Of a stretch of 64,000 bases of DNA, positions 54,158 through 62,479 are shown piece after piece. Made by a program: the position numbers and the translations under genes. Under the pieces are notes generated by a model. It saw only the letters and a list, made by a program, of their open reading frames with translations, was not told the DNA's origin and made no database searches. Location of the stretch: positions 372,001-436,000 of the forward strand of contig NZ_BBJT01000005.1 in assembly GCF_000739915.1 (NCBI RefSeq), given 5' to 3'. The stretch is from Paenibacillus chitinolyticus NBRC 15660. Its GTDB lineage: Bacteria; Bacillota; Bacilli; Paenibacillales; NBRC-103111. Position 1 is the first letter of the stretch, and each line of letters starts with the position of its first letter.

Positions 54158-54976
54158 TTACGCCTGCAAAAACTCAATGATCAGACCCGCCGTCTCCTCG
54201 ATGGCTTTGTCCGTCACGTCAATGACCGGGCAGCGGAGCCGCTTCGCAATGCTGATGGCATGCTCCAGCTCCTCGTTGATCCGGTTCATGGTGGCGTACT
54301 GGGAGCCGAACGGCAGTCCCAGCGTCTTCAGCCGCTCGATCCGGATCTTGAACAGCTTCTCCGCGTTCATGGTGAGGGCCACGATGCGGCTGCCGGGGAA
54401 CTCGAACAGCTCCTTCGGAAGCTTCACTTCGGGCACGAGCGGGAAGTTCGCGACTTTGTAGCCTTTGTGCGCCAGGAAGATGCTGAGAGGCGTCTTCGAG
54501 GTGCGGGACACGCCGATGAGTACGATGTCGGCTTTCATCATCGAAGTCGTATCGCGCCCGTCGTCGCATTTGACGGCGAATTCAATGGCCTCGACCCGCC
54601 GGAAATAGGCGTCGTCAAGTTCGTGCATGAGGCCGGGCTTACGACTCGGCGCCCCGTCGAACGTGTCGATGTACGCCTGCATCATGGGCCCCATGATGTC
54701 GATGGCGCGGACGCCCAGGCGGATCGCCTCTTCTTTCATCATTTCCCGCAGTTCAGGCTGGACGAGCGTGTAAGCGACGAAGCCGCCTTCGCGGTGCACT
54801 TCCTCCATAATCTCGCGGATTTCATCTTCATGCTTAATATGCCCGATGCGCCGCATCTTGACATTGTGGCCGTTAAATTGGCGGATTGTGGCGCGTACGA
54901 CCGTCTCCGCCGTCTCTCCGACAGAATCGGAGCAGATTGTGATCGTTTGCTGCGCCTCATGTGCATCCTGAACCAT
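54158..54976 (-). CDS. Pyruvate, phosphate dikinase regulatory protein (YqfL, DUF299)
   Basis: 272 residues of a bifunctional kinase/pyrophosphorylase that switches PPDK off by ADP-dependent phosphorylation of a Thr and on by phosphorolysis. The P-loop-like GVSRTSKTPLSIFLA is near 150, and the family N-terminus ITICSDSVGETAETVVRA is intact. The start at 54976 is the first plausible ATG after the ccpN stop; an upstream GTG would overlap ccpN. Order ccpN-yqfL is as in Bacillus subtilis; here the target gene ppdK is next upstream. Confidence 0.92.
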   Translation of the reverse strand: MVQDAHEAQQTITICSDSVGETAETVVRATIRQFNGHNVKMRRIGHIKHEDEIREIMEEVHREGGFVAYTLVQPELREMMKEEAIRLGVRAIDIMGPMMQAYIDTFDGAPSRKPGLMHELDDAYFRRVEAIEFAVKCDDGRDTTSMMKADIVLIGVSRTSKTPLSIFLAHKGYKVANFPLVPEVKLPKELFEFPGSRIVALTMNAEKLFKIRIERLKTLGLPFGSQYATMNRINEELEHAISIAKRLRCPVIDVTDKAIEETAGLIIEFLQA

Positions 54977-54996
54977 CCGGTATGTGTTCCCCTTCC

Positions 54997-55638
54997 TTAC
55001 CACTTCCTGGCTGCGTCGAGCAGCACTTTGGTCATTGTTGTTTTGGAGATGCGCCCTACCACTTCCAGAGACGGCGTATCGCTGCCGTTCTCATGCGGCA
55101 CGACCACAGGCAGCATATCGACCTGGTTCTCCGCCATCTTACGGGCGGCTTCGATGACGTCGTCATCGGGAGTCACCGTAACAAGCTGCGGCTTGCGCGT
55201 CATGACCAGCGAAACCGGCATGGAGGCGGCCGCTGGGTTGCCCAGTGTCACTTTCAACAGGTCTTTCGGCGAAATGACGCCAAGCAGCATGCCTTCTTCA
55301 TCCGCTACGACCAGACCGCCCACGTTATCTACAAAAAGGGCGACGACGGCGTCGCCCACGGTAGCGGTTTTGCGTACGATGACAGGCATGGACTGCACCT
55401 GTTTGACTTTCAGTTTCAGCCCGCCCGCCTGTTCTTCGCGAAACGACTGGTTCGGAAAATAACCGACCTTCGGCTTCGCGTTGATATGGCCGAGCATCAC
55501 CAGAAGAGACAGATCCGAACGAATGGTCGGACGGCTTACGCCAAGCTGTTCGGCAATCTGCTCCCCGGTTATGGGCGCTTGCTTATGAATGAGTTCCAGA
55601 ATTTCCATCTGGCGCTGAGACAGCTGTATGACTCTCAC
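54997..55638 (-). CDS. ccpN: CcpN, repressor of gluconeogenic genes (HTH plus CBS pair)
   Basis: 213 residues. The N-terminal HTH (ITGEQIAEQLGVSRPTIRSD) is followed by two CBS motifs (VGDAVVALFVDNVGGLVVAD near 93 and VIEAARKMAENQVDMLPVV near 163). In Bacillus subtilis CcpN represses gapB, pckA and the SR1 RNA during glycolysis, sensing ATP/ADP. GTG at 55638 is the listed start but GAGGA overlaps it closely, so the exact start is uncertain. It lies 61 bases after ppdK. Confidence 0.92.
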   Translation of the reverse strand: MRVIQLSQRQMEILELIHKQAPITGEQIAEQLGVSRPTIRSDLSLLVMLGHINAKPKVGYFPNQSFREEQAGGLKLKVKQVQSMPVIVRKTATVGDAVVALFVDNVGGLVVADEEGMLLGVISPKDLLKVTLGNPAAASMPVSLVMTRKPQLVTVTPDDDVIEAARKMAENQVDMLPVVVPHENGSDTPSLEVVGRISKTTMTKVLLDAARKW

Positions 55639-55698
55639 TCCTCACGGGCGGATTCCCGCAGGTGAATCGGGTATATCTCCATGATATATAAAATGCGG

Positions 55699-58389
55699 TC
55701 AGGATACAATCCTTTGCTGCCCGGCGGCGGCTTCTTCCGCGGCGATCTCGATCTCGGCCTGCGCGGCCGCTATACGGGCGAGCGGCACGCGGTAAGGGGA
55801 ACAGGACACGTAATCGAGGCCGGTTTCCCGGCAGAACCGGATCGACTTCGGATCGCCGCCGTGCTCGCCGCAGACGCCGGTTTTGAGCTTCGGCTTCGCG
55901 GCGCGCGCGCGGGTAACGGCCAGTTCGATCAGTTGGCCGACGCCGTCGCGGTCCAGCACCTGGAACGGATTGTCCGGCAGCAGCTTGCTGTCGACGTAAT
56001 GCGTGAGGAACTTGCCCTCCGCGTCGTCGCGGCTGTATCCGAACGTCATCTGCGTCAGATCGTTCGTGCCGAACGAGAAGAAGTCGGCATGCTGCACGAT
56101 CTGCGGCGCGGTCAGCGCGGCCCGCGGCACCTCGATCATCGTGCCGACGCGGTAATTGACCTGGGCCTGCAGGTCGCCGAGCATGCTGTCCGCGACCTCG
56201 TCGACCAGCCCGCGCATGATGCGCAGCTCGTTGGCGTGACCCACGAGCGGGATCATGATTTCCGGCGAGACGTCGACGCCGTCGTTCAGGCAGGCCAGGG
56301 CCGCCCCGAAAATCGCTTCGATCTGCATGCTGTAGATTTCGGGGAACAGAATGCCGAGCCGGCAGCCCCGCTGCCCCAGCATCGGGTTCACCTCGTGCAG
56401 GCCGCGGACTTTGCGGATCAGGAACTCCAGCTTCTGCAGCTCGGCATCCGGACCGGAAGCGCCGGACCGCGCGGCGGTAAGCTGCGCATGGCGGGCCACA
56501 AGCTCCTCCAGGTTCGGGAGAAACTCGTGCAGCGGAGGGTCCAGCAGCCGGACCGTCACGGGCAGGCCGGCCATCGCGCGGAAGATGGCGTCGAAATCTT
56601 CCTGCTGCATCGGCAGCAGCTTCTCCAACGCGGCACCGCGGGCCGCATCCGAGTCGGCCAGAATCATCTCCTGGACGATCGGCAGCCGCTGCGGCGAGAG
56701 GAACATGTGCTCCGTGCGGCACAGGCCGACGCCTTCCGCTCCGAAGCTGCGCGCTTTCGCAGCATCTTCGGGATTGTCCGCGTTGGCGTACACCTTCATC
56801 TGCCGCACGTCGTCCGCCCACTCCAGCATCAGCTGAAGCTCGGCGGACATATCCGCTTCCTTGAGCGGCACTTCGCCGATCATGACGCGCCCCGTGGCGC
56901 CGTCGATCGTGAGCCAGTCGCCTTCGCGGATCGCCGTCCCGCCGATGGAGGCCTGCTTCTCTTCGCTGTCGATGGCCAGCAGCTCGCAGCCGCACACGCA
57001 CGGCTTGCCCATGCCGCGCGCCACGACCGCCGCATGGCTCGTCATGCCGCCGCGGGACGTCAGCACGCCTCGCGCGGCGAGCACGCCGTGGATATCTTCC
57101 GGCGTCGTTTCCGTCCGGACGAGAATGACGGCTTTGCCCGCACGCGCCCAGGCGTCGGCTTCGTCCGCCGTGAAGACGGCCTGTCCGCAAGCCGCCCCCG
57201 GCGATGCCGGAAGGCCCGTCGCCAGCGCCGCAGGAGCTTCGCTTTCATCCAGGCTCGGATGAAGGAGCTGATCCAGGTGCGAAGGCTCTACGCGGAGCAG
57301 CGCCTCTTCCTTCGTCAGGATGCCCGCCTGGACAAGCTCCACGCCGATTCTCATGGCCGCTTGAGCCGTTCTTTTGCCGTTGCGCGTCTGGAGCATGTAA
57401 AGCGTCCCGTTTTCAACGGTGAATTCGATGTCCTGCATATCGCGGTAATGCCGCTCCAGCAGCTCCGCCATCCCTACAAGCTTGTCGTAAACGGCGGGCA
57501 TGTCCCCCGCCAGCTTCGCGATCGGCTGCGGCGTGCGTACGCCCGCGACGACGTCTTCCCCCTGCGCATTCGTCAGATATTCGCCGAACAGGACTCTCTC
57601 TCCCGTGCTCGGATTGCGTGTAAACACAACACCCGTGCCGCTTTCTTCGTTAAGATTGCCGAATACCATGGCCTGGATGTTGACGGCGGTTCCCTGTTCG
57701 TCGGGGATTCCGTTCAACCGGCGGTAAATTTGCGCGCGCTGGTTGTTCCAGGAGCGGAAAACCGCTTCGACGGCCAGCCGGAGCTGCTCGTAAACGTCCT
57801 GCGGAAACGGGACGCCCGCTCTTTTCAGAATTAGCGCTTTATACGTGCCGATCAGCTCCTGCCAGTCCTGCGCCTGAATATCCTGGTCGGATTCCGTTCC
57901 GGCAGCCTGTTTCAGCGCGTGAAGTTTTTTCTCGAACCAGGCTCCCTCGATTCCGAAAACGACGCTGCCGAACATTTGGATCAGACGGCGGTAGCAGTCA
58001 TAGGCGAAACGCGGATTTTTGGTGGCGGCGGCCAAGCCTTCCACCGTATCGTCGTTCAGGCCGAGGTTTAGAATCGTATCCATCATGCCCGGCATGGACG
58101 TGACCGAACCCGAACGGACCGAGACGAGGAGCGGCGAAGCCGCGTCCCCGAAACGCTGTCCTTTGCTCTGTTCAAGCTCCGCCATCGCTTCGCGCACTTC
58201 CGCGAGCAGACCGTCCGGCAGCCGGCTTTCTATATAGTAAGCTCTGCAAGCTTCCGTAGTCAGAGTGAACCCCGGGGGAACGGCAAGCCCCGCCCGGGTC
58301 ATTTCGGCCAAATTGGCGCCCTTGCCGCCAAGAAGTCCCGCTAGTGATTGATTTCCCTCATAAAAGTGCATCAGCCATTGCTTGCTCAT
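55699..58389 (-). CDS. ppdK: Pyruvate, phosphate dikinase
   Basis: 896 residues. It interconverts pyruvate, ATP and Pi with PEP, AMP and PPi. An N-terminal ATP-grasp domain (GGKGANLAEM near 21, VRSGSVTSMPGMMDT near 91-105), a central phosphohistidine domain with GGMTSHAAVVARGMGKPC, and a C-terminal PEP/pyruvate barrel with GTNDLTQMTFGYSRDD and GVCGEHGGDP. The regulatory Thr next to the catalytic His (GGMTSH) is the target of YqfL-type proteins. GGAG lies nine bases before the ATG. The first 32 bases overlap the SR1P-like gene. Confidence 0.97.
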   Translation of the reverse strand: MSKQWLMHFYEGNQSLAGLLGGKGANLAEMTRAGLAVPPGFTLTTEACRAYYIESRLPDGLLAEVREAMAELEQSKGQRFGDAASPLLVSVRSGSVTSMPGMMDTILNLGLNDDTVEGLAAATKNPRFAYDCYRRLIQMFGSVVFGIEGAWFEKKLHALKQAAGTESDQDIQAQDWQELIGTYKALILKRAGVPFPQDVYEQLRLAVEAVFRSWNNQRAQIYRRLNGIPDEQGTAVNIQAMVFGNLNEESGTGVVFTRNPSTGERVLFGEYLTNAQGEDVVAGVRTPQPIAKLAGDMPAVYDKLVGMAELLERHYRDMQDIEFTVENGTLYMLQTRNGKRTAQAAMRIGVELVQAGILTKEEALLRVEPSHLDQLLHPSLDESEAPAALATGLPASPGAACGQAVFTADEADAWARAGKAVILVRTETTPEDIHGVLAARGVLTSRGGMTSHAAVVARGMGKPCVCGCELLAIDSEEKQASIGGTAIREGDWLTIDGATGRVMIGEVPLKEADMSAELQLMLEWADDVRQMKVYANADNPEDAAKARSFGAEGVGLCRTEHMFLSPQRLPIVQEMILADSDAARGAALEKLLPMQQEDFDAIFRAMAGLPVTVRLLDPPLHEFLPNLEELVARHAQLTAARSGASGPDAELQKLEFLIRKVRGLHEVNPMLGQRGCRLGILFPEIYSMQIEAIFGAALACLNDGVDVSPEIMIPLVGHANELRIMRGLVDEVADSMLGDLQAQVNYRVGTMIEVPRAALTAPQIVQHADFFSFGTNDLTQMTFGYSRDDAEGKFLTHYVDSKLLPDNPFQVLDRDGVGQLIELAVTRARAAKPKLKTGVCGEHGGDPKSIRFCRETGLDYVSCSPYRVPLARIAAAQAEIEIAAEEAAAGQQRIVS

Positions 58390-58549
58390 TGTGTCCCACT
58401 CCCTCTTTGTCTACGGCTGCCCGGCAGGCGCCATCTTTACATTGCGTGTAATACAAGGTCACTTTCTCCGTATCCAATTCCCCTACGATCTCGTTGCACC
58501 ATTTGCAGAGCAGAGTTCCCAGCATGACGTCCGATTTCGCCTTGCTCAT
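58358..58549 (-). CDS. SR1P-like small peptide (GapA-binding type)
   Basis: 63 residues. The central part, GTLLCKWCNEIVGELDTEK near 11-29 followed by VTLYYTQC, matches SR1P as I recall it (CxxC, then EKVTxxY, then a second Cys pair). SR1P of Bacillus subtilis binds GapA and enhances RNase J1; its RNA SR1 is repressed by CcpN. Here the gene heads the ppdK-ccpN locus. An N-terminal extension (MSKAKSDVM) and a C-terminal tail overlapping ppdK are unusual. GAGGAG lies 12 bases before the ATG; an internal ATG (MLGTLL) is also possible. Confidence 0.65.
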   Translation of the reverse strand: MSKAKSDVMLGTLLCKWCNEIVGELDTEKVTLYYTQCKDGACRAAVDKEGVGHNEQAMADALL

Positions 58550-58820
58550 TGTTTTTCATCGCTCCTCTGTGATTGGTTGTTGGTTCTTAATGAAGATATA
58601 TGACGTCATAATCCCGTTCATGATGAAATCCCTTTCATTCTTTTTAGAAAGAGGAAAGTTCGTCCCATCGTGAGCATAACATGCAGCATTTAGGCTGCAC
58701 ATTTCAAAATAATCCTCAAACAAGGATTGATTTCACTTATTTTATATCATATATTAGTATTTAGTACAACACATTAATTTATATATGCGTCATATTAAAG
58801 ATGTGGAGGAAAAAAAGAAG
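58550..58820. promoter_or_regulatory. Divergent control region of SR1P-ppdK and glpX
   Basis: An AT-rich space between two divergent gluconeogenic units. It contains TATGATATAAA on the minus strand at 58741-58751, close to the CcpN-box pattern as I recall it (TRTGHYATAYW, one mismatch). An ATTTAGGCTGCAC/GTGCAGCCTAAAT-like inverted pair lies at 58681-58702. Dual control by CcpN is an inference. Confidence 0.4.
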
Positions 58821-59801
58821 ATGCAGAGAGAACTGTCCTTGGAAATTGTACGTGTTACGGAAGCCGCCGCTCTTGCGGCCGCACGCTGGATGGGACGCGG
58901 GGATAAAAACGAGGCGGACGGCGCCGCAACCGCCGCTATGAGGGAATCCTTCCGTTCCGTTTCCATGAAAGGAACCGTCGTGATCGGCGAAGGCGAGATG
59001 GACGAGGCGCCCATGCTCTATATCGGAGAGAGCGTAGGCAGCGGGGACGGACCGGAAGTCGATATTGCCGTTGACCCCGTTGAAGGCACGGAACTGGTGT
59101 CCAAGGCGCTCAACAATGCCCTCGCGGTTATCGCGGCCGCAGACAAAGGCAAACTCCTGCACGCGCCCGACATGTATATGGAGAAGCTGGCCGTCGGACC
59201 CGCGCTCTGCGGAAAGCTGAGTCTGGACGAGCCTCTGGAGAAGACGCTGCGATCGGCCGCCCGCCTGCTCGACAAGAACATCGCCGATCTGACGGTGTCG
59301 ATCCTCGACCGCGAACGCCATGCGGAGCACATCGCCGTGCTGCGCCGGGTCGGAGTGCGGCTCAAGCTGCTCAGCGACGGCGATGTAGCCGGAGCGATGG
59401 CGCCGGCGTTCCCGGAATCCGGCGTCGATCTCTACATCGGCTCCGGCGGCGCGCCGGAAGGCGTGCTGGCCGCGGCCGCGCTGCACTGTCTGGGCGGCGA
59501 GCTGCAGGGCCGCCTCATGCCGTCCGGCGAAGAAGACGCGGCGCGCTGCCGCGCGATGGGCATCGACGATCCGGCGAAGCTGCTGCGCCTGCCGGATATG
59601 ATCGGCGACGACGATGTCATCTTCGCCGCCACGGGCATCACGCCGGGAGATTTCCTCGGCGGCGTGCGCTTTCTCTCCGCCGAGCGGGCCGAGACGCACT
59701 CCATCGTCATGCGCGCGAAAACGCGGACGATCCGGTATGTCCGCTCGATTCACCATCTGCCGAGCAAGCCGGTCGCCTTGGCTGTGGCTGTGGTGGGCTA
59801 G
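58821..59801 (+). CDS. glpX: Class II fructose-1,6-bisphosphatase
   Basis: 326 residues. The start at 58821 (MQRELSLEIVRVTEAAALAA) has GGAGG about eleven bases upstream; an earlier ATG at 58785 is not family-like. Metal and substrate motifs are GEGEMDEAPMLYIGE near 67-81 and DPVEGTELVSKALNNALAV near 95-113, with GSGGAPEGVLAAAAL. It hydrolyses FBP to F6P in gluconeogenesis. Position divergent from ppdK fits coordinated control. Confidence 0.94.
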   Translation: MQRELSLEIVRVTEAAALAAARWMGRGDKNEADGAATAAMRESFRSVSMKGTVVIGEGEMDEAPMLYIGESVGSGDGPEVDIAVDPVEGTELVSKALNNALAVIAAADKGKLLHAPDMYMEKLAVGPALCGKLSLDEPLEKTLRSAARLLDKNIADLTVSILDRERHAEHIAVLRRVGVRLKLLSDGDVAGAMAPAFPESGVDLYIGSGGAPEGVLAAAALHCLGGELQGRLMPSGEEDAARCRAMGIDDPAKLLRLPDMIGDDDVIFAATGITPGDFLGGVRFLSAERAETHSIVMRAKTRTIRYVRSIHHLPSKPVALAVAVVG

Positions 59802-59828
59802 GCTAGGTTCAGGGGGCTTGGTCAAAGG

Positions 59829-59863
59829 CAAAAAGGACGCGATCACTCGGATCGCGTCCTTTT
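59829..59863 (+). terminator. Terminator after glpX
   Basis: AAAAGGACGCGATC/GATCGCGTCCTTTTTT forms a 14-base stem with a 5-base loop, 28 bases after the stop. Confidence 0.9.
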
Positions 59864-60033
59864 TTGCTGTTTCTTGCGGCTCTCCCGGAAGCAGGGGCCG
59901 GGCAGCCGAAACCTGATCGAAAGTGTGTTCCAACGCGCGTGAATCTCAAGCGCATGTTGCGGCGCAGCGCGGTGGCCGGCCGCACGCGTGGGGTTCCTCA
60001 CTCCCGGGGGATCGGCGGGACGTCCCGTAAACG

Positions 60034-60082
60034 CCGAACACCTCCCTGAAATCGTGGAATCCGATTTCAGGGAGGTGTTCGG
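60034..60082. repeat. 21-base perfect inverted repeat without a T-run
   Basis: CCGAACACCTCCCTGAAATCG and its exact complement surround a 7-base loop. No T-run follows on either strand. It lies in a 370-base gene-free space between convergent genes. Other parts of 59864-60171 hold nothing I can name. Confidence 0.75.
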
Positions 60083-60171
60083 GATGCCGGGCATCGCCCT
60101 AAGTCCGAGACAACGGAGGAGCCTCACTCCCCTACTGCCGGACCTGCGGGACTTTATGCCGCCGCGGCTTT

Positions 60172-61092
60172 TTACTTCGACGGCTTAGCCGTTACCTTAT
60201 AACCGGCTTTGACCGTGACGGAAGCTTTCGCTTCGGTCATGACGGCCGGATACATTTTGTCCGGGTCGGGCTTGCGCAGCGTGTAGTAGGCTACGGCTTC
60301 CGAATCCGAAACGTAGTCGACCCGGTCGATGGTGATTCCGTAACCCGGGTTAGGCTGAAGACCGCGGGAGAGGGTGACCTTGTTAAGCTCATCGCTCTGT
60401 TTCTCTACGATGACCTTAACACCTTCTTCCTCGGAAGGAGCTGTCGCAGGCTCCTCCGCCTTGCTGTGCTTCGCAACGAATTCCATCGCGTTATAAGCCA
60501 TTACAGCCGCTTCGGCGCGGGTAATGGGCTTCTTCGGATTGAACTTCGACGCATCGTCCAGCTTGGCGATCTTGGTCAGGAGCAGAACCTGAATCGCGTT
60601 CATGCTGCCCGGCGTCACTTCCGCCTGATCCGCAATGTTCACGAACATGTTCACAACGGGATAAGGGCCAGTTTTCTCCACCGCGGCATGAAGCCATTCG
60701 GCGAACTGCTCCCGTGTCAGCGTCTGCTGGGGATCGATATCCCGGCCGATCGGAAGACTGTTCATAGCCGCAATGATGAACGATTCGGAATACCAGACGT
60801 CATCCTTGGCTTTCGTGAAACTGTCGCTTGCTTTAGGCGCGCGGATGAAACGGATTTTGCCCAGATTCAAATCAAGTGCTTTAACGATCAACTGTACGCC
60901 CTGAGCCGCCGTCATCGATGTATTCGGTGCAAACCGGTCGCCGTCCATCCCTTCAACGATTCCTTTCTCTTGCAAAGATTGAATGGCCGCCTCATCGGGA
61001 CTGCCCTTCAAATCGGAAAACGCGAACGCCGAGGAACCGAGCGAGAACACGAGCAACGAGGCCAACAGGACGATATTCGTCATTTTTTTCAT
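60172..61092 (-). CDS. SLH-domain exported protein
   Basis: 306 residues. The signal peptide (VLLASLLVFSLGSSAFA) ends near residue 24. SLH-type domains follow: AFSDLKGSPDEAAIQSL and SMTAAQGVQLIV; LTREQFAEWL; ITRAEAAVMAYNA. A linker with EEPATAPSEEEG leads to a C-terminal beta region near 235-306. The start at 61092 has GGAGGTG eight bases upstream. It should attach non-covalently to the cell wall. Confidence 0.85.
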   Translation of the reverse strand: MKKMTNIVLLASLLVFSLGSSAFAFSDLKGSPDEAAIQSLQEKGIVEGMDGDRFAPNTSMTAAQGVQLIVKALDLNLGKIRFIRAPKASDSFTKAKDDVWYSESFIIAAMNSLPIGRDIDPQQTLTREQFAEWLHAAVEKTGPYPVVNMFVNIADQAEVTPGSMNAIQVLLLTKIAKLDDASKFNPKKPITRAEAAVMAYNAMEFVAKHSKAEEPATAPSEEEGVKVIVEKQSDELNKVTLSRGLQPNPGYGITIDRVDYVSDSEAVAYYTLRKPDPDKMYPAVMTEAKASVTVKAGYKVTAKPSK

Positions 61093-61236
61093 AATGTTCA
61101 CCTCCACTCTTTCTCTTTCTGACGAGCCGTTCATGCGATATGTTGCATCTCTTTTACCTATTTTAACCGATTCCATAAATTCCTTCTATAGATAAAAGAG
61201 CGGCTTTCGACAAAAAGAATGGAGGACTTACGTTTC

Positions 61237-62241
61237 TTAGCGGACTCCCTTTAGAACGTCGCCCTGCTTGGGCGCGGCTCCCCCCTCAAAACGGATGCGG
61301 ACCGACTTCGACCCGAACAAATCCGTCCCGTCCGCAACGTGAAAATGGATATGGGGCTCGCTCGTATTGCCTGAGTTCCCGACACGCCCGAGAAGCTGGC
61401 CCCGTTCGATTTTGTCTCCGGGTTTTACCGTGATCGTGCCTTTTTTGAAATGGGCCAGAAAGCTGTACTCACCGCTGCCGTGATCGATGATCACGTGATT
61501 GCCTGCGGGATTCTTCTCGTCGGTCTGCCCGATCGGGTTATCCGGCCTGCCGTTCTCCACCGCTTTCACGATGCCGGGAGCCGGAGCCGTCACTTCCTGG
61601 TTGTACGCGTAATAACTCTCCAGTTTGCCCGGATCGCCGGTGTAGCTGGAAGTTCCCTTGATTTGCACAAGGTCGTAGGCGTACCGCTGGGATTCATGCT
61701 CGTAATGATAATTCAGAAGCACGTTCGTTCCGCCCCAGAACACGGTCCACTCCCCCCGGAAAGGAAGGGAAAATTCCGCGCGGCTGAATGCTTCGTCCGA
61801 AGCCGGATACGTCTTGAGAGGCACGAATTGAAGCCCCTGGATGACCCCCTTGCCGTCGATAGCGGCCGTCAGCCCTTTTTGCCCGGACTCGTCCGTCCAT
61901 ACGTAACGATCCCCGTCCCCGAGGGGCAGCTTGCTCTGCAGCTTGTATGCGCGGACATCTTTATTGAAATCTCCGGCCAGTTCGCTTAACTGCTCCAGAC
62001 TCACGTCTTTCTTGAATTCAGGGCTGAAGCGGCTGTAAATCTCTTTGATTTTCCCCTGCAAAAATAGGGCCGCAAGGTTCTCCGGCTCAAACTTCGCCTC
62101 TTTCTCCGCATCCGGCGATGCTGCCGGGGGCGCAGGCGAAACGGCCGAGGACGGCTCCGCCTCCGTCCTGCCGCAACCGGCAAGTCCCGGAAGAACAAGC
62201 AGTACGGCTGCCATCCCCCAGATCGTCGCTGTTCGTTTCAT
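61237..62241 (-). CDS. M23 peptidase-family lipoprotein
   Basis: 334 residues. The lipobox is LAGC near 20-23, then a Pro/Ala/Ser linker to about 50, a DUF3887-like domain at about 53-140, and an M23 LytM domain. Metal motifs are HESQRYAYD near 207-215 and the C-terminal HIHFHVADG near 300; GNHVIIDHGSGEY is in between. The LytM HxxxD and HxH motifs are present, so endopeptidase activity on peptidoglycan is plausible. It faces away from the two-component genes. Confidence 0.88.
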   Translation of the reverse strand: MKRTATIWGMAAVLLVLPGLAGCGRTEAEPSSAVSPAPPAASPDAEKEAKFEPENLAALFLQGKIKEIYSRFSPEFKKDVSLEQLSELAGDFNKDVRAYKLQSKLPLGDGDRYVWTDESGQKGLTAAIDGKGVIQGLQFVPLKTYPASDEAFSRAEFSLPFRGEWTVFWGGTNVLLNYHYEHESQRYAYDLVQIKGTSSYTGDPGKLESYYAYNQEVTAPAPGIVKAVENGRPDNPIGQTDEKNPAGNHVIIDHGSGEYSFLAHFKKGTITVKPGDKIERGQLLGRVGNSGNTSEPHIHFHVADGTDLFGSKSVRIRFEGGAAPKQGDVLKGVR

Positions 62242-62390
62242 TTCTCCCTCTCCTTTACGATTTCCTTAAGAACGCGGAGCCTCTGTCTCATCTGTCTGCT
62301 CCGGCACGTTCAGCGTACCATCCGGACATTACCTCAGCCGAAACGCCGCATTACCGGAAGCTTATTTTCGAAGCCTTTCTTTTCCTCTTT

Positions 62391-62410
62391 CGTTAAGGTT
62401 CCGTTAAGGT
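62391..62410 (+). promoter_or_regulatory. Tandem CGTTAAGGT boxes, candidate response-regulator site
   Basis: CGTTAAGGT at 62391-62399 and again at 62402-62410, an 11-base period as in OmpR-family binding sites. A TGATATGAT-like extended -10 (TATGAT at 62441-62446) lies downstream without a clear -35. This fits activation by the encoded regulator. Confidence 0.45.
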
Positions 62411-62479
62411 GCTGTTTCAGACGGGTTCACCCGATCGTGATATGATGGGAACAAGAATGGAATAAAGGAGCGGTTTTGT

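Noticed and set aside
55681-57834. 717-codon open frame on the plus strand opposite ppdK
   Set aside because: High-GC antisense shadow of ppdK, Arg/His/Gln-rich without domain signs.
60034-60082. Rho-independent terminator
   Set aside because: Perfect stem but no T-run on either strand.
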